Shown: one piece after another, positions 4,167-8,393 of the stretch
Numbering within the stretch: the first letter of the stretch is position 1
Layout: each line of letters starts with the position of its first letter
Assembly (NCBI GenBank): GCA_017444705.1
Contig: JAFSWA010000047.1
Location: 1 to 8,393, forward strand
Length of the DNA stretch: 8,393 bases
Reading direction: 5' to 3'
DNA from: a bacterium
Lineage (GTDB): Bacteria > Cyanobacteriota > Vampirovibrionia > Gastranaerophilales > Gastranaerophilaceae
Notes under the pieces: model-generated
Seen by the model: the letters and a program-made list of their open reading frames with translations, nothing else
What the model was told of the DNA's origin: nothing
The model's database searches: none
Program-made: the position numbers and the translations under genes

Positions 4167-5471
4167 ATGATAAAAAAATGTGTTTTGATTATAGATAAAA
4201 GAATTGAATTATCAACAAAATATAAAAAACTTCTTGAACAGTCAAAAATTTATACGTTGATTACTCATGAATTGAATGATGCAATAAAGATATTGACAAA
4301 ATATGAACCGGATTTGGTTATAATTTCTGATAGTGTTGAGGGGAAACTCAGTGAAAACTGCCAAAAAATAAAAATGCTTACTGCAAATACCCGTCCTTGT
4401 ATTATTGCAATATCGAAATCAGAGCATTTGCAGGATAAGCTTGATGTTTTGAATATGGGTGCTGATGATTTTTTGTCGGAGCCTATTGAATCAGAAGAGT
4501 TTAAAGCAAGAATAAATGCACATATAAGAAGAATTTTTGAAAATGATTTGAATGAAAAAACAAATTTACCATCTTCAAAAACGGCTTTTAAAATTTTCAG
4601 AAGAACAATTAATGAAAAAAGTTTATTTTCGGCGTTGTTGGTTGATATAAAATATTCTGATGAATACAGAGAAATTTATGGGAATTTAGCTTATGATAAA
4701 ATGCTTCAAACTCTTTGTGCAATAATAAATTCTGCCGTTGATGAAAAAGATTTTGTCGGTCAGTTTTCAAATGATGATTTTTTAATTATTACACACCCTA
4801 TAAAGGCCGAAAAGATTTGCCAATACATTATTGCGGCTTTTGACAGTATATGTTCAAAATTTTATTCGGAAACAGATGTATTGAGAGGATATATTTTAAC
4901 GAGCGGCGAAGAAAAAGAGGGTAAGGCTATTCCGTTAGTATCTTTGAATATTGGAGGTATAAGCAACGAATATAAAGAATATTCGACAGCCGGTCAAGCG
5001 ATAAATTCTATGATTTTACTTCATGATTTGGCAAAATCTGAGGATAAATCCAAATATATATTGGAACGTCCTAAATTGAACGGAAATGACAGTGTAGAAA
5101 GCGACCTATATAATAATAATATTCTTATTATTGAACCCGATGAGGCTCTCAGTACTCTTTTGTCGAGTACATTGGAACTCCAAGGTTATGAGGTTACCAA
5201 AATAAATACTTTTGATGATTTTGAGGATATTAATTTTAAAAATTATGCACTTGTAATTTTGGAATCGGGAGATAAGGACGATTATAAGGGGCTTGAAATC
5301 TGTAAAAAAATTAAAGCTCAAACTCCCAAAGTAAAAGTCATTGTTTCAAATATATATCATGATAAAGAAGCGGTTTTAAATTCAAAAGCGGATTTATATC
5401 TGCCAAAACCTTATGAATTATCGGTTCTTTTCGGATTTATACAGGATTTAATGAGAGATTTTAATTATTAA
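4167..5471 (+). CDS. REC-GGDEF-REC protein with degenerate active sites
   Basis: The protein has 434 residues. REC1 (about 4-122) has a Ser (54) at the position aligned with the phospho-accepting Asp, with Asp55 next to it, and Glu105 where the conserved Lys should be. The central domain (about 130-300) has a GGDEF-like fold, but the signature is SNDDF at 201-205, so diguanylate cyclase activity is unlikely. REC2 (about 317-428) has Glu323 and Asp325 for the acidic pair, Ser394 and Lys414 in LPKPYE, but Glu366 where the Asp should be, a substitution that can mimic phosphorylation. There is no DNA-binding domain. With an intact kinase immediately upstream, this looks like a pseudo-regulator or scaffold, though Asp55 might still accept phosphate. 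The start is supported by AGAGG and the one-base spacing. The stop lies three bases from the convergent gene's stop, and no terminator is visible. Confidence 0.88.
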   Translation: MIKKCVLIIDKRIELSTKYKKLLEQSKIYTLITHELNDAIKILTKYEPDLVIISDSVEGKLSENCQKIKMLTANTRPCIIAISKSEHLQDKLDVLNMGADDFLSEPIESEEFKARINAHIRRIFENDLNEKTNLPSSKTAFKIFRRTINEKSLFSALLVDIKYSDEYREIYGNLAYDKMLQTLCAIINSAVDEKDFVGQFSNDDFLIITHPIKAEKICQYIIAAFDSICSKFYSETDVLRGYILTSGEEKEGKAIPLVSLNIGGISNEYKEYSTAGQAINSMILLHDLAKSEDKSKYILERPKLNGNDSVESDLYNNNILIIEPDEALSTLLSSTLELQGYEVTKINTFDDFEDINFKNYALVILESGDKDDYKGLEICKKIKAQTPKVKVIVSNIYHDKEAVLNSKADLYLPKPYELSVLFGFIQDLMRDFNY

Positions 5472-5474
5472 AGT

Positions 5475-5768
5475 TTAACCCAATTTTTCAAATTTTTGCC
5501 CGACTTTTTTCATATCCGTTTCAAAATAAGTATCTAATTCATCGGGAATGTCAAAAATCCTTATAACAGGCTTATCTTTGTCTTTTGATAAGTATAGACT
5601 TAAATAACTTTTCAAATTTTTACTTAAATCTTCATGATTATTTGCTTTTGCAGACCACATTGCAAAAAGAAAATCTCTTTTGTGGTAACAGGAGTAGTCT
5701 TTTAATTTTTGATTTATGTTAAGAATGTATTTTCCCGAAAAATTTGGTGAAACTGAATTAATTTTCAT
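5475..5768 (-). CDS. Small hypothetical protein with N-terminal SPNFSGKY motif (paralogue B)
   Basis: The protein has 97 residues of unknown family. It is clearly homologous to the neighbouring product at 5787-6086. Shared positions include SPxFSGKY (7-14), NQK (18-20), RDF (31-33), KANN (41-44), DIP (73-75) and the end GQxFEKxG. The conserved points spread along the whole length, so this is a folded domain rather than a shared signal alone. No signal peptide or membrane segment is visible. AAGGAAAA upstream of the ATG is a good ribosome binding site, and 18 bases separate it from its paralogue, so the two are co-transcribed leftwards. Its stop faces the stop of the REC-GGDEF-REC gene at a distance of three bases, making transcriptional interference possible. 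Confidence 0.8.
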   Translation of the reverse strand: MKINSVSPNFSGKYILNINQKLKDYSCYHKRDFLFAMWSAKANNHEDLSKNLKSYLSLYLSKDKDKPVIRIFDIPDELDTYFETDMKKVGQKFEKLG

Positions 5769-5786
5769 TAAGTTTTTCCTTCAAGA

Positions 5787-6086
5787 TTAACCGATTTTCT
5801 CAAAATTCTGACCGAGATGAGCCATTAATTGTTCAAAGACACCATCGTATTTATAGGGCAAATCAATGGTAATATTAACCTGCTTATCGGGGCTTTTGTA
5901 ATATTCGTTTCCGTAAAAAGTGTTTAATGTCTTTTTAACTTCTTCCCCGTTATTAGCTTTTTCGCATATAAAACCGAGTGCAAAATCTCTTCTCAAACAT
6001 GCATCCTGAGTTTCCATTTTTTGATTTGCATCAAGCGTGTATTTACCTGAAAAACTCGGTGAAAAAGTGTTAAAATGAATGTTCAT
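5787..6086 (-). CDS. Small hypothetical protein with N-terminal SPSFSGKY motif (paralogue A)
   Basis: The protein has 99 residues and is the first gene of a two-gene leftward operon. It is the partner of the tandem duplication with 5475-5768. Its N-terminus, MNIHFNTFSPSFSGKY, carries the P-x-F-x-G-K motif at 10-15. The middle contains RRDF and KANNGEE, and the end reads GQNFEKIG, both shared with the paralogue. Two Cys residues in the first half (about 29 and 40) are only partly conserved. The ribosome binding site AAGGAG is close to consensus. The promoter has a TATAAT on the minus strand at 6130-6125 and an upstream palindrome at 6168-6180. The function is not known to me, and I cannot assign a domain. 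Confidence 0.82.
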   Translation of the reverse strand: MNIHFNTFSPSFSGKYTLDANQKMETQDACLRRDFALGFICEKANNGEEVKKTLNTFYGNEYYKSPDKQVNITIDLPYKYDGVFEQLMAHLGQNFEKIG

Positions 6087-6124
6087 CTGAAAAGCTCCTT
6101 AGTATTACTTACACTATTGTAAAA

Positions 6125-6180
6125 ATTATAATAAAAAAATTTGCTAAAAAACGAAAAATATTTGAAATTTTGTTACAAAA
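6125..6180 (-). promoter_or_regulatory. Promoter of the tandem paralogue operon with upstream palindrome
   Basis: On the minus strand an exact TATAAT lies at 6130-6125. At the usual -35 distance there is only a T-rich stretch with no match. The perfect odd palindrome TTTTGT-T-ACAAAA lies at 6168-6180, 37 bases from the -10. A weak -35 with an upstream dyad would fit activation by a dimeric regulator. Confidence 0.5.
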
Positions 6181-6181
6181 A

Positions 6182-7117
6182 TTAATTTCCGATAGTATTT
6201 TGATAAAAATTAAGCGGAGTCTTTCTCAAAAGTGCATAAAATTTTCCCGCAGATTTTAATATTGAACTCAATACCCCCAAAAAACCAACCCTGCCTAAAA
6301 TTAAGGAAACAGGCAAAAGTAAAGCACAGATAAGAATATTAAATATCGCTTTTGATGAAATTTTTATTCTATATAAAGGACTGTCCATTTTTTTTAGTTC
6401 AAAAAATACATTTGAAAAGCCGTTATAAAAATATCTGTGTAAAATCCTTTTAATGTTTGCTTTTTCCTCAGTTATATTTTCATAAACAACAGCTTCATTG
6501 CACCAATAAATTTCAAAACCGTAAGTTTGAGCTTTTTGGAAAAATTCACCGTCCTCACCACCCATAAATTTGTACTGTTCATCAAAAAATACACCGTTTT
6601 TTATAACTTCTGCCGGAATTAAAACATTTCCAGTTGCTGCGGTATGGCGTAATTGACCTGTTTTTTTTGTGGTTTTGGTTCGAAAATTCATAGTAATATA
6701 TTTAGGATAATTTTTGTCAAACTTTGAAAAAGCCGGACCTGTAACAATAACAGGCTTTTCCTTTTGAGAAAGCATTTCTTTTTCAAAATTCCAAAGTGCA
6801 AAAAGCCAATCCTTATCGGGAGAATCATCATCATCAAAACAGGCGATATAATCAGCACCTAATTCAAGAGCGGATTTTAGTGCTTTATTTCTTACGGGAG
6901 AAAGACCTCTTTCTTCTTCTGTTTTGTAATGCAGCAGATAAGGAAAATCTTTCGATACGGTTTCAACGACATTTTTCGCTGAAAGATTTTTGTCATTATC
7001 AACAATTAAAACCTCAATTATTGCATCATCAACAGCTTTAAGTTCCCTGATATGATTTAAAGCCCTTTCAAGCATTTTTGGTCTGAGATATGTGCAAACA
7101 GTAATGATAATTTTCAT
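6182..7117 (-). CDS. Family 2 glycosyltransferase (GT-A fold)
   Basis: The protein has 311 residues and should transfer a sugar from a nucleotide donor to a surface polysaccharide or lipid acceptor. The N-terminal strand MKIIITVCTYLRP is the typical nucleotide-binding start. IEVLIVDND (about 34-42) supplies the next conserved Asp, RGLSPVRNKAL matches the family's donor-binding region, and FDDDDSPD (about 94-101) contains the metal-binding DxD. GGEDGEFF (about 186-193) holds the likely catalytic acid. The C-terminus (about 253-295) is hydrophobic and basic, which could anchor the enzyme at the membrane. The acceptor cannot be told from the sequence. It stands as a single gene: a terminator lies before it and the paralogue operon has its own promoter. 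No ribosome binding site precedes the ATG, while a TAATAT lies six bases upstream, so translation may be leaderless. Confidence 0.9.
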   Translation of the reverse strand: MKIIITVCTYLRPKMLERALNHIRELKAVDDAIIEVLIVDNDKNLSAKNVVETVSKDFPYLLHYKTEEERGLSPVRNKALKSALELGADYIACFDDDDSPDKDWLFALWNFEKEMLSQKEKPVIVTGPAFSKFDKNYPKYITMNFRTKTTKKTGQLRHTAATGNVLIPAEVIKNGVFFDEQYKFMGGEDGEFFQKAQTYGFEIYWCNEAVVYENITEEKANIKRILHRYFYNGFSNVFFELKKMDSPLYRIKISSKAIFNILICALLLPVSLILGRVGFLGVLSSILKSAGKFYALLRKTPLNFYQNTIGN

Positions 7118-7123
7118 AAAAAT

Positions 7124-7129
7124 ATATTA
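7124..7129 (-). promoter_or_regulatory. Possible -10 element of the glycosyltransferase gene
   Basis: TAATAT on the minus strand ends six bases before the ATG at 7117, the same geometry as at the histidine kinase. No good -35 is found at 16-18 bases. No Shine-Dalgarno sequence is visible. Confidence 0.3.
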
Positions 7130-7160
7130 ACATAAAGTTATAATTATGATGAAAATTTGA

Positions 7161-7194
7161 AAAAAGCGGGAATCGTCTTTCAACTTATTCCCGC
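7161..7194 (-). terminator. Rho-independent terminator of the calpain-like gene
   Basis: GCGGGAAT (minus strand from 7194) pairs with ATTCCCGC (7173-7166) in an 8-bp stem with a 13-base loop, followed by at least five T residues (7165-7161). It lies 22 bases beyond the stop codon at 7217. On the plus strand the same stem is followed by ATTTTT, so it may work both ways. Confidence 0.85.
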
Positions 7195-7216
7195 ATTTTT
7201 ATAAAATATATGATTC

Positions 7217-8393
7217 TTATTTTACAATTGAAATTTGATTGAAAATCATTTTGAAATATAATTCTGAAATTTCAAAGGATTTTGAATTGTCATGCGGATT
7301 TATAAGCGTTACATATCCGTTTGAAATTCCTGTAACAGTATAGGCGTGGCTGTCATACAATGTTACGGTTCCGCCGCTTTTTGTCGGTACATCAACAGTG
7401 TACATACCTGTATTATATGTGCCGTAATTTTGTCTTTTCAAACAAGTGTTATAGGCTTTTTCAACTTCACTTTCACTGTATTTACCGCTTTCAATTAGTA
7501 TATCTTTTTTGAATGACAGATAAGCTTCATATTCCGAATCATTACAAGTAACACCTGAGTTTGTATTTGCGGCAATACCGGCTGTTATATTCTTTTTGTT
7601 ATATTTGCTCAAATCCAAATCTTCAATAGTCGGGTATAAATATTGATATAAGAACGCAAGTTCGGTTTCTCCCGATGCATAAAGCCCTGCTGATGTTATG
7701 TAGGTATCAATTTTATCACCGTATAAAAGTTGTAAACCTGCCGCATTAGTTTGATTTTCAGCCAAATTATATTTTTGAACCAATTTATAGTACGCAATTT
7801 CAATTGCTCTTACTTCTTGGTCACCCAAAGATAAGGTATAACCGTTATAAGTTGATTTATTCAACTCCGATGGATTAATAACTATCGGTGTTGATGAAAT
7901 ATTTATTGTTTTTGCTTCTCCTTTTTCATCATAAAACAGAATGTTACTTGTCTTAAATGTAACGGTAATTTCACCTGAATTTGAAATATGAACTATATCA
8001 TTAAGTGCTCCTTCACCGTCGTCAATAAGAGTATTTATCGCAGATAACAACCAACAGTTGGAAGATTGTTGTTTGTTTTTGTCAACTTTGCCGTTCAATG
8101 TTTCGTAATTATCAATGTTTAAATTTTTGACAATTTCATTAATATCGGTATTTTTGTCGGTTTTTGATGTTGAATCGGTTTTTGAAGTATTATTTGTTTT
8201 GTTGTTATTGTCTAATTTATTCAATAAATTTTTTAACGCTTTATTTGTTGCATCATTTGTTTTTTTATCAGTGACAACATTTGTGTTGGTTTTTGTTTCG
8301 GTTGATTCTTTTGAAGAATCAGTTTTTGATGAATTCGTATTATTATTTACGTTTTTAGTTTTATTATTGGCGGAATTTAATTTATTCAGCAGA
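7217..8393 (-). CDS. Calpain-like cysteine protease (peptidase family C2), 5' end outside the window
   Basis: The minus-strand frame is open to the window edge, so at least 391 residues are present and the start is missing; a TTG at 8224 is merely internal. The catalytic domain has the calpain Cys motif NCWLLSAI (Cys codon 8054-8056), the His motif SHAYTVTGI (His codon 7346-7348) and the Asn motif LINPHDN (Asn codon 7298-7300, where animal calpains have NPW). A segment EVRAIEIAYYKLVQKY matches the helix before the His site. The full Cys-His-Asn triad suggests an active protease. The Cys-His spacing, about 236 residues, is longer than the roughly 157 of animal calpain, implying inserts. The upstream 100 residues are low-complexity Asn/Lys/Thr/Ser with the module LLNKL..NNKT repeated 54 residues apart. 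No calcium-binding domain follows. A secreted or surface role is plausible but unseen. Confidence 0.85.
   Translation of the reverse strand, partial: LLNKLNSANNKTKNVNNNTNSSKTDSSKESTETKTNTNVVTDKKTNDATNKALKNLLNKLDNNNKTNNTSKTDSTSKTDKNTDINEIVKNLNIDNYETLNGKVDKNKQQSSNCWLLSAINTLIDDGEGALNDIVHISNSGEITVTFKTSNILFYDEKGEAKTINISSTPIVINPSELNKSTYNGYTLSLGDQEVRAIEIAYYKLVQKYNLAENQTNAAGLQLLYGDKIDTYITSAGLYASGETELAFLYQYLYPTIEDLDLSKYNKKNITAGIAANTNSGVTCNDSEYEAYLSFKKDILIESGKYSESEVEKAYNTCLKRQNYGTYNTGMYTVDVPTKSGGTVTLYDSHAYTVTGISNGYVTLINPHDNSKSFEISELYFKMIFNQISIVK

Noticed and set aside
4557..5070. Active diguanylate cyclase
   Set aside because: The signature motif is SNDDF instead of GGDEF, so the residues needed for GTP and metal handling are not all present.
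5106..5321. Minus-strand frame of 71 codons
   Set aside because: It is antisense to the REC2 domain, whose motifs are clear.
5466..5520. Bidirectional terminator between the convergent genes
   Set aside because: The stops are three bases apart, and the surrounding T-rich sequence has no stem of useful length.
6796..7041. Plus-strand frame of 81 codons
   Set aside because: It is antisense to the N-terminal catalytic part of the glycosyltransferase; the His/Gln-rich product is a shadow.

Overview
This is an AT-rich window with short intergenic spaces. It carries several small lineage-specific proteins whose N-termini share a Pro-x-Phe-(x)-Gly-Lys motif, next to conserved bacterial families: a TSCPD protein, a two-component pair, a family 2 glycosyltransferase and a calpain-type protease. 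My best guess is a gut-associated member of the Gastranaerophilales/Vampirovibrionia (Melainabacteria) or a similar low-GC host-associated bacterium. That is an inference from composition and protein style; no rRNA or other marker gene is present.

Layout. Bases 1-122 hold a cluster of TGTCCG-type repeats in both orientations that looks like the terminus of an insertion element. Positions 208-948 (minus) encode a protein with a C-terminal thioredoxin fold and a CGHC active site. It is divergent from a 140-residue hypothetical gene (1212-1634, plus). The 263-base gap between them contains a nested inverted repeat that can fold as a three-way junction. An 80-residue basic protein follows (1795-2037, plus).

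Positions 2038-3000 carry no large gene. They hold an island of palindromic repeats (2047-2306), a minus-strand terminator (2307-2331), a 10-bp-stem hairpin (2439-2462), a candidate 42-residue minus-strand gene (2517-2645), a promoter, another hairpin, and a candidate 49-residue plus-strand ORF (2842-2991) with an unusually strong ribosome binding site. The TSCPD protein (3001-3282) comes next, then a tightly coupled pair (3431-5471): a soluble histidine kinase without a sensor domain, and a REC-GGDEF-REC protein in which all three domains have lost key residues. Facing it on the minus strand are two tandem paralogues (5475-5768, 5787-6086), a family 2 glycosyltransferase (6182-7117), and, running off the right edge, a calpain-like cysteine protease behind a repetitive Asn/Lys/Thr/Ser linker (7217-8393).

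Connections. The kinase and pseudo-regulator probably act as one signalling unit, with the second protein more likely a scaffold or output partner than a conventional phosphorelay regulator. An odd palindrome, TTTTGT-T-ACAAAA, lies 31-38 bases upstream of the likely -10 elements of three separate transcripts (948 minus, 3001 plus, 6086 minus) and may mark a small regulon. The N-terminal P-x-F-(x)-G-K motif links three otherwise different small proteins and may be a shared sorting or processing signal.
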